From positions 1 to 64,000 of the forward strand of contig JAKCWG010000461.1 in the NCBI GenBank assembly GCA_021464415.1: a stretch of DNA of 64,000 nucleotides. The letters run 5' to 3'. How positions within the stretch are numbered: the stretch's first letter is position 1; each line of letters starts with the position of its first letter. The stretch comes from Lonicera japonica (Eukaryota; Streptophyta; Magnoliopsida; Dipsacales; Caprifoliaceae). The notes below the pieces were generated by a model that had not been told where the DNA came from, did no database searches, and saw nothing but the letters and a program-made list of their open reading frames with translations. This document shows positions 11,310-24,430 of the stretch, piece by piece. Position numbers and translations under genes: made by a program.

Positions 11310-14300
11310 CACTACAAGAAAAAGGGCCTTTTGTGACAAATATTTTTGTAACGGCTCAAAAATTGTTAGTAAAGACATTTATTTGTCGCGAATTTTAGTC
11401 CAGTCACAAATAAAGTTATTTGTTGCGGTTAGGTACATTCCCGTTACAAATAAGAAGTTATTTGCAACGGTTAAACATAAACCGCGACAAATAATCTCAT
11501 TTGTCACGGCTTAACGAGTTGCTACAAAAAATAATCTCATTTTAACTAATATTAAAAAAAAGGAAAATAATTATATATAAAAAAAGTTTTATTAAAACTT
11601 ATAGTCAATTATCACTAAATATTACCAAATTTCAACCCATCTATATCGTTATCAACATTTTAACTAATGCAAAATAATAAATTCTATATATTTTAAGCAA
11701 TTATTTCTTATTCTTTCCTTAATCAATTAAATTAATAACTTTGACATAATTAAAGTTAAACATAACATATTGATCAAGTATTTTTTTAAAATATTTCAAA
11801 TTAAAAATCCAATATTTTTTTAGTGTATGAAATTATAAGTATTTTAGTTTTTTTTTTTAACTTTGTAAATAATCACTATACCAAATTTTCTAAGAAAACT
11901 AGTTATAGTTTTAGCAATTCAATTAGCCTCTTTTAATAGTTTAATAGTTTTAAAGCCTTTTTTCATAAATATAAAAAATATATATTATATACTTGAGTAT
12001 ATCCTATTTTTAAATGGTAATGAAAAAATATATTTTAAAATTGATACAAATGTCACATAGTTGAGTGTAAAAGTCTAATTTATTTGGATGTTCCAAATTG
12101 AGTATTTGAATTTTAGCGTATAATTCACTTAATCTCTTTTAAAATTTTAATAGTTTTAAAGTCTTTTTATATTTTTTTTAATATATTATACACTTAAGCA
12201 TATCTTATTTCTAATTGGTAATGAAGAATAAAATTTTACAATGGTACAAATGTCAAATGAATGGATTTGTGTAAAACAAAAAAAATAAATAAATAATAGC
12301 CTTAATTTTGTAATTATAAATTTAATGATAGTAAATTTTTTTTAAAAAAAATAAATACAAAATTATAAATCCCTAGCCCTAACTGGTGAAATCCATTTTC
12401 ATGTAAGCCCCCCCTTCTTTCTCTATCTCTGAATATATATATATACACAACTAGTTTAAAATTAAGAGTATGTGTTATTAGGGTTTAGTTTCAAGAGTAA
12501 TTAATGGAAAAATTAAGAGTATGTGTAATTACTGTTTGTATCTTGTTTGGAATATTTAAAATTCATATTTACCCCATGTTATAGCTAGATTTAAAAAAAA
12601 GGATTATTAGCTCAGGGAGAATTGGTAATATGTAGAACTAAGAATTTATACAACAGTAGCATATTACACTCTCCAATAAAATTGATGTACACTAACAGAA
12701 GATGGGAAAATTGGAAAATCCTAAACACCAAGTTAATGTCTAATAACTTACCATTGATGTAAACCTCCAACAAATTGTTTTGGTGTCTTAAATCGCGCAA
12801 TAGATCCTAGCTCATTCTGAACATTCACAGGTGAATGTTTAAAAGGTAAACGTACTCAGGTGTACTATTTTAAAGTAAGCCGTGGTCGGTGAACATAATT
12901 GAACTTCAACTGAGGAAAAGTACAAGAATAAATGATTAACAGAATCTCCTATGTACAGATACTTTAAATTTGATGAAAATAATTTTGATATAGAAAAGGG
13001 AAAGAGAATCTTTTGTTGTTGATCTTAGTTTTGTTTTATTTTTTGTAAGCTATTTTATTTTGCTTAGCTATCCATTACACTTGCTAGATAGATAAGAAAG
13101 TGTCTTCTTTAAGGAACATACAGCAGGATTTTATCTAAGATTGTAATTGCATTTTGCTGTATATTCTGGCATAATTTATTTCCTTCTTTGAATTTGCAGT
13201 TTGGGATCTGCTAGGGCAGTTAACAGACATTATATCAGTGATTGTGTACCACTTAAAATATGCATGTAGGCTTCAGCAGGTTTTATTAGTGCCAACGCTC
13301 TTGGAATGGCATGTGCACTTGCAGGTTTACTTCAAATTAATTTTAAGATCTAGAAGATCACCTTCAATCAAAATACCTTGCCCAGTTGGGTGATGGGCGT
13401 GGCATGGTTATTTTATTTGCTGTGGTTGTCTATTTCATTTAAGGAACCTTCTCGAGATAATAAGGAGGAGAATAAACCATGACAATCTAATTTTGGTAGG
13501 TTCACTTCCATCTTACTACTTATTTTAGTTTTTATTCTGCAATTTTGTGGCCAAAGAATTTAGTGTTAGTTGTTAACATCAATCTTGCTACACTACTTTT
13601 TGTGATTATAAATTATTATTCTTCTTAAAACTTTTTAAAAGTGGGTTTCTTTTCCTTATCTTTGAAAGGTTTGTAGTTCCCTTTATCTTACAATTTTACC
13701 CCCTTAATTTATTTATTTTTTGGGAAATTACATTCGTTAAGAATAAAATCCTAACTTCCTCCTCCCAATCTCACATCTATAAACAAAATTTTGATTTCTA
13801 ATTGGTATAATAGTTAATGCCTTACATTAAAATTTTAGTATAGTAGAATATTAGTCTTTTGTTTTGTTTGTCCTCTAGCAGTTAATCTTAGTTATTTTTA
13901 CTTTATGTTGGCTTTTCAGGCTACAAGAATTGGCTTATGACTATATGTTGTACTAATTTTGAAGTCTAGAAGGGTGACGGAAGTGCCTCATATTTTTGGT
14001 ATTGTAAGTTTCTCATGGTATGTTTATTCAAAAAATAAAATAAAAGATTCTCTCTACTGCCTCATCTGAACTATAAACCAAAAAGTATGTATATCTATCA
14101 ACTTGAGAATCAATAAAGATTGTCTCTTAAAAATCCTAAAGTCAAAATGCGATTATCTATTAACTTGAGATGCAGAGGATTTATCTGATCCTTGGAGAAC
14201 TTTTACATGTTTAGTACCTGAGAAAGCAAAACTTAGAGCGGTTAAAATTATTTATGTTGGCAGTGTAATATAGAAGGGCTTTGGCAATATATTTGCAACA

Positions 14301-15816
14301 CATTATGAGTGTGTTGATTTGGAATAGTAGAATGCAAGTTTACTAGCCAATGAAATAACAATTTATTGTATTATTTCTCAGGTTTTTATTAACCAAGATC
14401 AGCTAGCTATAATGCCTTTTTAACTGAAAAATAGGTTATTAACTTTTGATCATTAAGAGGTGTTAAAAAATACAGGATCACCTAGTTATAGTTACACGAT
14501 TATTATAATTTGTGTTATGTAATATATACAAATTAATAGAATTTGTAAATTATATTTATGTTGAAGCATTGTAAAGTTGATTACATCTATAGTAATTATA
14601 CAAAAACACCAAAAGCATAGTTACATGCTTATTATAATTTTTGTGAATATTATTGGGTTTTTTAAACTAAAGTTGCTTTACACTTTTATCAATTGGCCAG
14701 TTAAGAATAAATTGTACTCTAGTTTATTTTACATTTATATTATGTGTATTACATCTATACTAAATAGTTTAGAATAAATTTTTGATAAACTAAACTGTAA
14801 ATGCGTAGGTTCCTACTTCATCAAGTGTTCATTACCCAGATCTTGAAGAAGACGGAAGCTTTTCTCGAGAGGTTATGAGAACTCTGTTATTATTGTGTTG
14901 CTTGTACATATTTTCAGCTATTGATGGGATTCGATGTATGTAATTGGTAAATGGGAATGTATTCTTTTTTTTCTAAGATGTTGCAAATCTTAATTTAAGC
15001 TATTTAATACCTAAAATCTAGTTTCTTTTATGTTTCAAAATATGAATGAAGATTGTGCAAGCTATGATGGCTTTCTTTTTAGAAAAAAATTAAAATGATA
15101 AACAATGACTTTGTTTGTTTTAAATTATATTATATGCACCATTCTTAAATTTTGGACTGATATTGGGCAATATACTATATTTCCTGGTGCACAATACTTT
15201 TTGATACTATATTTTAGTTTGGTTGAACTCTATGTAATGGATATTCTTTGGTTTGACTTTATTTAGTTTGCTTTATTGGTATTTAATTGGTTTGATGGAA
15301 TTGAATCTGGTTTGATGCAATTGAATAGTTGTATTTCTCTTTATATATTAATAATAAAAGGGTTCCAAATATCAATCAGAATAGATATCAGTGGTGTGAC
15401 GCTGTTGAACACTTTTTTGTGACGGCTAATATGCACTGCGACAAATAGTACAATGTTAGTTTGTAACAAAAGTAAGCCGTCACAAATACAAGAATAAGTG
15501 TCGGACAAAGTTGAGTATTTGTAACGGGTGTGGTCGCCACAATAACAATATAAGTAGCACTTTTGACCGTCACAAATAGTCCGTGACAATAAATTGATAA
15601 AAAGGACACATTTTTTATGACACCGAGAAAATCGTCACAAATCTATTACAAAAAGCATTTGTGTCGATATTTTGCATTCACCGAGTTTTTGAGACGCCCC
15701 TACCTTGTAACGCATGAAAAACTGTCATAAAGCCGTTACAAATACGTTTTTGTGACGAAAATTGACCTTTTGTGACGGTTTTGCGCCTGTCACAAAAGGC
15801 CATTTTTCTTGTAGTG
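11310..15816. mobile_element. Non-autonomous CACTA (En/Spm) transposon
   Basis: Starts CACTACAAGAAAAAGGGCC and ends GGCCATTTTTCTTGTAGTG, the CACTA signature, flanked by the 3-bp duplication AAA (11307-11309 and 15817-15819). Both subterminal regions (11310-11530 and 15400-15816) carry many short repeats of the type TTTGTGACGG / CGTCACAAATA on both strands, the expected transposase-binding array. No transposase gene was found. The interior carries a fragment of a host gene (13201-13482), so this is a gene-capturing, non-autonomous copy. Confidence 0.9.
13201..13482 (+). pseudogene. Captured fragment of an SPX-MFS (PHT5/VPT-type phosphate transporter) gene
   Basis: After an intron acceptor (TTTGCAG ending 13199) one frame reads GSARAVNRHYISDCVPLKI, then, past a stop, ASAGFISANALGMACALAG, and later [19 protein letters not shown] and SFKEP. 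I recognise these as conserved segments of the membrane domain of plant SPX-domain MFS proteins that move phosphate across the tonoplast; the match is from memory, not a search. The frame is broken by TAG at 13267 (probable CAG origin) and TAG at 13351. Two residues normally present after GMAC appear deleted. At about 93 codons it is far shorter than the ~700-residue family, so it cannot be a transporter. It lies wholly inside the CACTA element, indicating capture. Confidence 0.75.
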
Positions 15817-17041
15817 AAAGCCAGCGGCGAGTAACCTGAAAATCTAAACATCGGTAAAGCACTTGTGATTCTGTGATATAATATAAATGGACATGTGCTC
15901 CAATTCTATTATGATATAATGATGATTTTTTATGGGCCGGATGATGTTATATCGTGATTATATTCGGTTTATTTTTTGGGGCAGTCAGGCCAGTTCTTAT
16001 TCTTATGATTATGGTTCAGCCCAACTTTAGTATCTCTTGGGGGTGGTCAGGCTCATTGTCATTATTATTATTATTACTATTCAGTTCGACTTATATATCT
16101 CTTGAAGACGTGTTATGATGGTTAACACAAGGGTGGTAACCTGCATATGCACGTACATGCATTATTTTATCGGTCTATGATTAAAGTGCTAATTACATTT
16201 TGAACGTAATATTTCTTGTTGTTTTTTTCCTACTGAACTGTGAGCTCACCCCATTTTATGTAAACAAATTCAGATATCTAGGAGATGGATAAGACTAAGG
16301 AAGCAACTGGGTCAGAATCGAAGTAGAGGACTCTAAGATGGACTTAAATTTATTTATACATGTATATATATGGCAAGTCATGGCTAGCTTAAGTTGTTAT
16401 TTATTTTATAATACATGTTGACATGATTTATATACCTCTTGGATTACATGTATATGTATAGATGTATATTACACTCATATTTTATATTATCGCTCACATC
16501 ATGAGTATCAAGGTTGTTTATTCCATGCTATATGATTTTCTTGGATTTATTGTTTCATTATTTATTTTAGACATACTTTAGCTTGTTTGAGATTGGTTAG
16601 TAACACTCCAAATCTTAATTGCGGGTGTTATACTACTAATTAAGGCGGTGGTGTTACATCATAAAAGTTAAAAAAATCGTACAAGATTCAAAAAGAATCC
16701 TTTTAAAGGAACTCGCAAAAATTTTAAAATCCCCCCTAAACCTATGAGAAAAGACTTAGCTATTATGTCAACTAATTTTTACGTAAAGCTTGAAGTCTAA
16801 AAACATTATGATCTAATGATAATTTTGCAAACTTTTGTATAAAATTGAAAAGAACTTATAATACACGAACAAATGTTAGATGTTATTTAGTACATCTTTG
16901 TATTATTTTTTTTTCTTGAATTTATATATACATAATCTTACCTTCATAATGGATCTTGATTTATTGGTATTAATGAGCAAATTTTAAATATATATTTTTT
17001 ATTGAAATTAATATTTTGTATTAAAAGTTATTAAATTTTAC

Positions 17042-17773
17042 TTATGAAGCACGGGTACTCCATATTTTTAGGGGTACCAGTGTGGACACGACTAGGACAC
17101 GGGTACGGGTAGGACACGCCTCGGACATGCCACGTGACGTGTCTAATAAAAATAATATTAAATATCTTTGGAAACGGCTAAAACTGGTATGGGTACGGTA
17201 CCCGACACACAGAGGATGAAAAATAAAAACTAAAGGGTCAATTTATAATATGCAATATTATTTAAGTGTCTTTTTATTAATTTTATAAAAAATATATTAA
17301 CAGACGAGATCTCCCAAATAAACAATCGACAAAATCAGGTCACGCCGCTCAAACCCATTCTCACATCTCTAAGCTAATCGAACGGCCTTCCTCATCTCAA
17401 CGGCCTTTTATCATTGTCGTCAAGTCCTCGTTGTCATCAACCTTCTCTCTTCGTCGGTCTTTTACTCTTCTCACTCACGGCCACATGTATGTCTTCTACA
17501 GTTCAATTCTTCTTCCCTTCTGCAATTCTGCTTTTCCAGTTTTCGTAATTCGTTTTCTAATTTTCTTTGTTCAGATTTTGAAAGAATCAAATAAAGAGTG
17601 TTATTTGGATATGAGTTTATATAATGCATATTATTATATAAATATATTTATTTAATTATTAAACGTGTCTCTCGTCGTACTCGTGTCTAAGTTTTTTAAG
17701 ATTTGCCGTACCCATACCTTGTACCGGTATCGGTACCGAGTAAGACACATGTTCCCGTGTCTGTGCTTCATAG
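17042..17773. mobile_element. hAT-like element with near-perfect 8-bp TSD
   Basis: The ends TTATGAAGCACGGGTACTCC and GGGAACATGTGTCTTACTCG-type complement (right side CCCGTGTCTGTGCTTCATAG) are inverted. Flanking octamers AATTTTAC (17034-17041) and AATTTTAT (17774-17781) differ at one base. Subterminal GACACG/CGTGTC motifs recur. The middle (17330-17490) is C/T-rich and resembles a captured 5' leader followed by a short frame that I do not recognise. Confidence 0.6.
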
Positions 17774-18205
17774 AATTTTATATGCTTATATAAAAAAAAG
17801 AGGTAGGAGAAAACTAATGCGGCAATATAAATTGATAGTGTATTTTATACAAAAATTCATTTTTAAAGATTGTTGGAGTTGAAATTTTTTACAAGTGGTC
17901 TAAATTTTATACAAAATAAAAGTATACAATATTGATGGAGATGCTATAATATAATTATAGACCAAAAAGAAAAAAAAAATAATCTAAATTCTTTTAACCT
18001 TGTCATAAGGGTAAATCGGTCAATTAAGATGGAGATTCCTACTTATGGTCACGTGCGGCTAAAACAAATACTTTTATTAGAAAAATATTTTTGTTGGGCC
18101 TTGTTAGAAAAATATTTACTGTGAATTTCTTTTAAGATTCATAATCTTTGGCAAACCAAAGACGTGCCAGTCGAACGTGGGGAGCAGATTTTGTTTTTTT
18201 ATTAA

Positions 18206-21200
18206 CTAATTTTATAGCCCGTGGAATGCACGGCGTTTCGTAAATTTATATTATATATAAATATCAAAGTTTGCCTTTTATTAAAATAATAATCTAAATA
18301 TAATCAAAATGTCATTTTGCTTATTATCATTTTAATATATATATATATATATATACATATATATAACATGAAGTCAGATTAAAAATAGAAAAACATTATG
18401 AAAAAGAGAGACTAAAATCTCAAATTTCCAAATTCAAAGTTCTCATTACATGCATAGTCAATTTCCAAATCTTTATGAACTTGGATATAAAATTAGTTAA
18501 ATAGAATTTATTTTAAATAATACGAATAGCACAACGATTTGTTTGAACATTATTACTATAGCATTCGATAGAATAAATTTAACCAACAATACAATAATAA
18601 AGTTTAGTGATGATAAAGCATAGGTGGACAATAGAAATTATAATACTCAAATTAGGTTGTTAATGTTTAGCATGCCTAACATTGGGTATTTTAATAAACA
18701 CTATATAGACATACCATGTAGTTCGAATTTTTAAAAAAGTAAAGAAACCATGTACTTCAAAAAATAAAATATAAACACACTTAAATAAATCCAAATCAAG
18801 CAGTTTAAAATAAAGTAACATATGTAAGTATTATAGCAAATTTACAGCTTCCCCTCAATTTCGTCAAGTTTATTCTTTACGTCCATGTACACTTTACACA
18901 ATTTTTCAAAGGCATTCTTAAATCTCTTGCAATTCAATTTGCAAATTTGCATATACTCAACGTTGTCATCCTCTACGAAAAAGTTGTGATTGAAATTCAA
19001 AAAGTTGATTGCGGATCAAACGGCAACATTTTCAGCACTTGCAATTGATGTAGAAAAGCCCCAATATGTCACATAATCTCTATATCTGGGAAATGATTTA
19101 ATCTTCACATACGATTTGAAATATTTGTCTTCGCAAACACATCCATAAATAGCTAGTGGTAAGTTTAATTTTCGAAGTATTTCATTGAGAAGTGTTGTGA
19201 AATCAATTCTAATAACATATGGAGAAGCCATGTGTTCTAAAAAAATGCATTCAACATTTTTAGTTATTTACAAAAAAGAAAACTGAAATAACACTTAAAA
19301 GTTAAAACAGTCTAGATATGAGAGAGATAAATATAAGTTTATGTATTAGTTGTTATGTCAAGCAAAACAATGATTAATTTTGTCTGAGATATGGGATAAA
19401 TGTTGTATACATGCCAAGCGTCTCATCAAAACGTCTGATAAACATTATCATGAGTTAGAAGTAAGAAATTTTGTGTAGGAAAACAACAACAACAACAACA
19501 ACAACAAAAAAAAGGAAAAAAAAGAGTAAGAAAGGAAAAAGAAACATTTAAACATTATATCAAATACTTGGCAAGCAGTAAGCATAACATGTATTATATA
19601 TAAATCAAAAAAGACCACGTCTTAAATAAAAACTTGTGATAAACACTATTTAGACTTTTTTTTCTTTAAAAAAAATGTAAATACTATTCTAAGTTAAAAG
19701 TGAGAAATTTTATAAAAGGAAAGAAAACATTGAAACATTATATCAAATACTTAGTTTAGTAAGCAATAAGCACAAAATGTATTATACATAAATCAAAAGT
19801 GAACAAATCCATTAGAAAGAAGAAAAAACAAAATCTCAAAATTTGCCTTTAGCTATATATATAGACAATGACTTATGTAGCCTAACAGTGTACTCGAAAA
19901 TATGACCACTACGTTATTTGTTTTACATTAATATATGATGATGTGTATTTACAGAAAATTAAAAGTACATAAACACATACCTTTTGTTTATGAAAATATC
20001 ACACAAAAAAACCAATATATTGATGCTCTATCTCAAAGCAAGAAGATCTAATAGGAATTTTTATTTATTTTAACTACCACGATTGAATTTCTAAAATGAA
20101 AACATAAGAAATTAGAAGCCACATCAAGTACAATTAGGCTAAGATCAATTAGTAAAAATAAAAAAACATTAAATAAAATGGATTTGAGGTAATATAAAAA
20201 TTGAAGGCGTGTTTAATTGTAGTTCTATTCTATATAAGAAGCTTTTAACACAATACTTCCCATGTTTATGGTGCTTGATTGAAATCTTTTTCCATGGACT
20301 GTATTTCAACCTATTTTTAGCACATGGATACAACAAAATACATATGTTCAGATAATATAATGAGATTACAAAAATGTATGAATATGAAAAGGGGGAAATT
20401 TAATTAGAATTTAATAGATAGAAAGATGTACTCGAGTTGATGCAGATAAAAATGGGGTTCAACACTCCCCTCACCATGGCATTTCATCGAACAGGCGGCG
20501 TGCATATTACACTGTGCATGAGATTCAATTTGAATCTTGGTTTTCCAATGAAAGATACTTGATTCAAAAACTAAAACAAATTGAATGGGGATAAATGTTA
20601 AATATCAGTGAAATCAATACCAGGTCTAAATCAAATTTTCGTTAGCAAAACTGAAGAAGTAAGAAGAAAAGGATACCTTGTCTTTCTCAATTAACCTGCA
20701 ATGGTCTACCGGAAAACAAAAAATAAAAACAAAGGTCAATGATAAATAGAGAGGACGAAGACCAAAATCGTAGAATGAATGACAATCAAGAAGACAGGAA
20801 AAACTGGAAAAAAACCGGGTGATAAGAAATAAATTGATATCCTCGTTGAAGAGAGAAATAAGAGGACAACAGCGTAGTGATTGGAGAAGATGATTAGGAA
20901 CCCAAAGCGAAATTGAAACGGTTGGTAAACGAAGTGAAAATAATAGAGAACGGCGACGGTTGAGTTGAATCTAGAGAGAGGGAAAGCAGGGGGTCGAACT
21001 GTTGAAGGATAACTGTCACAGAGACATGTTAAAGAGTATGTACATTAAAAGATAAAAAAGAATGGAGAAGAGAAACTTACCATAATGGCTTGAGTAGAAG
21101 GAAGGAATTTTTGTAAATCTGAAACAATGAAGGAAAAGGAGAAAATTTGTTTGGAGAGAGACCATTTAATAGACGGCAAAAACAACAGTTAAAAAACTGA

Positions 21201-21398
21201 TACGACCAAACGGTGCCGTACAAATAATAACTATTGAATGACACGTGTCAGAACATGGTGGAATTCTACTGTTTTGCAATTTCAATGGGAAAAGGCAAAA
21301 AAAAGGGGAAACTTTTTGTTAGACACATGGCAATTAGGGAGAATGGACAAATGGCAGCTCTTGGTGAAAAGAGTCTATTATTAATACTAGTTATATGA
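18206..21398 (-). mobile_element. Non-autonomous Helitron-like element carrying a gene fragment
   Basis: Read on the minus strand it begins TCATATAACTAG after an A and ends with a hairpin (CCGTG-CATTC-CACGG, 18217-18232) followed by an A/T tail and TTAG before T. A hairpin shortly upstream of a CTRR-like end, insertion between A and T and no TIRs or TSD are Helitron traits. The terminal TTAG instead of CTAG is a one-base departure. Inside is a minus-strand gene with a pyrimidine-rich leader (about 20650-21000), an apparent short exon near 20680-20700 and a broken frame (18842-19231). Two related ~180-bp blocks occur at 19439-19615 and 19678-19797. No Rep/helicase gene. Confidence 0.55.
18842..19231 (-). 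pseudogene. Small gene resembling a double-stranded RNA binding domain, one nonsense codon
   Basis: The frame starts MASPYVIRIDFTTLLNEIL at 19231, five bases after a good intron acceptor (TTTTTTTAG). It is open to a TGA at about 19017-19019 and continues in the same frame to TAA at 18842, about 129 codons in all. The layout (FTTLLNEILRKLNLPLAIY, a strand-rich middle with YVTYWGFSTS, then SAENVAV and INFL) resembles a dsRNA-binding fold with its final helix, but key lysines of the canonical domain are not obvious and I have no database match. The stop falls where CGA (Arg) would suit the helix, a C-to-T change. The tail is lysine-rich and helical. The exon lies inside the Helitron-like element, so it is probably captured. 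Confidence 0.45.
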
Positions 21399-22070
21399 TA
21401 TATATATATATATATATATATATTATGAAAATAATAAAATAACAATGTGAGGAATCTCTCAATTCCCGGTGCACCAGAAAAATAAAGGTAAAATGGACTA
21501 TTTCTTCTAAATTTAGGAGATTTAGTTGACATTTAAACAAAGTGGATAATTTCTTATAAAAACCCCCCTCTCACCTCGTGAGTCAAATTATTGATTTTAA
21601 GGCAAGAATGGAGTTAACTATCACTCGATCGGCCCCTTTACTCGATTCTTTATTTAACATATTAAATTTTTAAGAAAATGTTTAATCCAATGTAATCAAT
21701 GATGAATAAGTTTCATTCTAAATTGAGTCTAATACCATGGCAAATGAAAATTTTAATTTGAAACTTCCAAAAAGTAATAACAAAATATAAATTAGATTCC
21801 GTTTGATAACAAGTTAGGACAAGAGTAAAAATAATTATTTTTTTGTTAGAAGTTGAAAAATAAGTTTAATGCTATTGTGAGTCTCCATTTTATGTTTATT
21901 TTTATTAATATATATCTTTCGTCTTTCTTTATTTTAAAAAAAAAATTCTTCCAGATTTTTTTTTCATTGAAAAGTTAAAATGTAAGAAAAAATTATACCT
22001 ACATGACTTAATTTATTAACTTACCAATTTTCTTCCGTCCCATTTCTGATTTCTCCCTAGTTATCAACTC
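21399..22070. other. AT-rich intergenic DNA with (AT)n
   Basis: An (AT)n tract (about 21397-21422) is followed by AT-rich sequence. A minus-strand frame of 88 codons (21266-21532) crosses the Helitron edge and the (AT)n tract and is not credible. Nothing else seen. Confidence 0.6.
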
Positions 22071-22078
22071 TAACAAAT

Positions 22079-23798
22079 GGGTAATTTTATTTCTATTTGC
22101 AAATTTTTGCAGTTTATCTACCCTTGATTTATGCTAACTTTGAAACAAACTTCTCCAAACTTCCTTATAAAAATTAAGAAGTATACCCACCGATTAATAA
22201 TTCTTTAAATATATTTACTTTTAAAACTAGTTTCCTAATTAGAAAACTTCCTTAATAATCTATTTTTTTAATTTGTAAAAAGGTTTATTGATACAAGCAC
22301 TATAAATTCATTATTAATCCGAAATATACAATACTACAAAATTGGGCAGAATTAATTTATATTAGTGCATCATAATAATAGAATAATTTTTTTCAACGAA
22401 TGAGTTTACTATTTTCTTTTCTTTTTCACAATGAGGGCTCTAAAAAAATAAAAATAAAGCAGTATTTAAACTTCAAAAAAATAATTAAAAATTAGTGGAG
22501 GCAACAAATATCATTTCATTTGATCTCAATGCTTTCAAGTCAAAGGAATAATATTTAATTAGGCTGCGGTTCACACGTCGGATAAAAAAGCTGGATATTT
22601 AATTAGGCTGCGGTTCACAAGTCAAAGGAATAATATTTAATTAGGCTGCGGCGCGTCAAACACATCCTTATAATATATGTTTTGTTTTTTTGTTTGCCAT
22701 CATGAATCTGTAATTAAATTTATGATATTAATTCACTTCTATGTATGAACTAAATTTTGTAGATGTATTACAAATGTTTTAAAATACATTTACTGTTTAA
22801 TTACTATTTCAAGACTAATTTGAATTATTGTATAATCTCAATTAAGGAAACAAATGTGAATTATAGACTATAGTCTAATCTTATGGTCTAATCTCAAGTC
22901 CAAAAAATGGATATAATTGACAATAAACTATATATATTAGAAATATCATTGTATTATTATAGTTTATGCTTACTTTTTGATATATTATTGACAGTGGATA
23001 GAAGTAAAAACCTAGTGGATAATTTACAATTAAATTAAAAAGAATCATTATTTTATAAAAAATATGTCAATATTGATTTTTGTAAATTTATCCAACAACG
23101 TGGTTAAACTTAGTGGGTAATAGAGATTAACTTAGTAAAACCCAAAAAAGAGGATAGACCAACAAATTTCGCAGATAGAAATAAAATAAACCTTGTTAAT
23201 TACTAACCAAATTGATTAGGTTGTTTAAATTTTTTTAATTGTTGAAATTTAAATTTTGAATTATTTGATTTTCTATATTTTAGTAATTGATTAAGTTGTT
23301 AGAAATTATTTGATTGTTTAAATTTGAATTTCGAATTTGATTTTATAGATATTAGTTTCTAGCAATATTTTAGGAGTTTAGATTAATTTAATAATCAATT
23401 AGATTATAGCAACATTATAGGAATAACAATAATATAAATTAGTTTTTTAATTATATTAATTTAATTTTAATTCTTTAACCGCAAAAGTTTATACTTTAAA
23501 AAAAAATTTAAACCTTAAATTATTGGTATAAAAGTTGTGTTCTTAAATAAATAGAGAAAGAAATATTCGTCCTTAAAACTAATTGCCCATATTTTTATAT
23601 ATCTAATTAAAATGGGTGTACTTATTAATCTAGTGTATTTTTAGTATTAAATAATTAAGAAAATAATATTTATAAAATTAAATCAATAATATTTTTTGTC
23701 AGTCTATCCATATTCGTGGATCAATTTAATAAATAATGAAGATTAACTTAATAATACGAATTAACTGCAAAATATCATGGATGAAAATAAAATTACCC
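22079..23798. mobile_element. TIR element, 8-bp TSD, same family as 25451-26575
   Basis: Starts GGGTAATTTTATTTCTAT and ends with the inverted ATGAAAATAAAATTACCC; the similarity runs on for ~40 bp (TTTTGCAGTT on both sides). Identical octamers TAACAAAT flank it (22071-22078 and 23799-23806). No transposase. The superfamily is unclear: the TIR does not start like hAT, and the TSD is one base short of the usual Mutator length. Confidence 0.75.
22536..22660 (+). repeat. Short repeat inside the TIR element: TATTTAATTAGGCTGCGG x3
   Basis: ATATTTAATTAGGCTGCGG occurs three times in about 100 bp, twice preceded by AAGTCAAAGGAATA and twice followed by TTCACA. It is GC-richer than its surroundings. Confidence 0.75.
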
Positions 23799-24126
23799 TA
23801 ACAAATTTGCACGTACATATATGCATTAAACATTTTCTTATTAAAATTAGTGTCTACAATTAAACTTACGTACACACAAGACACATAACATTAATTCTGT
23901 CTATGTTTGGGTCGTAGTTTAATATATTTTACAAGTTATAAAAAAGGTAAGAGAAGGTTTCTCGAAAAGCTAATTGGTCAACTCTTGAAATTATTTGGCA
24001 TGTCAGCTGCAAAATTGGTAAAGTGGGAAAAATGAAATTTAGTCCACACAATCTATCAGTTTTAATTGGCGGGCACAGCTTTCCTCATTCACATTCACAC
24101 TGGTTCGGGTTTTTGTATTAAAATTT

Positions 24127-24421
24127 GGGTGGAAATATTAGCACCCCATTTTTAATAACATTCTCATTTTTATTCAGTTATTGACAATTAAATAAGATAT
24201 TTATTACTCGATTCTTGTGAGCTGAGTAAGGTGTCTGTTACTCTATTCTTGTGAGCTGAGTATAATACTATATACTCTTTCATTGATAACCGAGTAAGGC
24301 ATTATCAAATTTATACTCGACACTTCACAACCAAGTAACATACACATTATTTGGTTGTCAAGAATTGAATGAAAAGTAAAAGTGTTTTCAAGAGATATTA
24401 GGGGTGCCAATATCACCACCC
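24127..24421. mobile_element. Mutator-type MITE with ~60-bp TIRs
   Basis: Left GGGTGGAAATATTAGCACCCC is mirrored by right GGGGTGCCAATATCACCACCC, and the inverted similarity extends about 60 bp inward. Flanking nonamers TTAAAATTT (24118-24126) and TTAAATTTT (24422-24430) differ at one position. The centre carries a tandem pair of TACTCGATTCTTGTGAGCTG (24207) and TACTCTATTCTTGTGAGCTG (24239). No coding content. Confidence 0.65.
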
Positions 24422-24430
24422 TTAAATTTT

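Larger units (their letters stand above)
9500..16640. repeat. LTR-like repeat DNA interrupted by a CACTA element
   Basis: The parts 9500-11309 and 15817-16640 become contiguous when the CACTA insertion is removed. They resemble non-coding LTR sequence of plant Gypsy elements: GGAGATGGATAAGACTAAGG near 16285 and a terminal GCGGGTGTTATA near 16630 are the clearest marks. No gag-pol frame is present, so this would be a solo or truncated LTR. Both ends are uncertain. Confidence 0.35.

Noticed and set aside
14577..14777. 66-codon frame inside the CACTA element
   Set aside because: AT-rich composition, hydrophobic filler, and no link to the captured SPX-MFS fragment or to a transposase.
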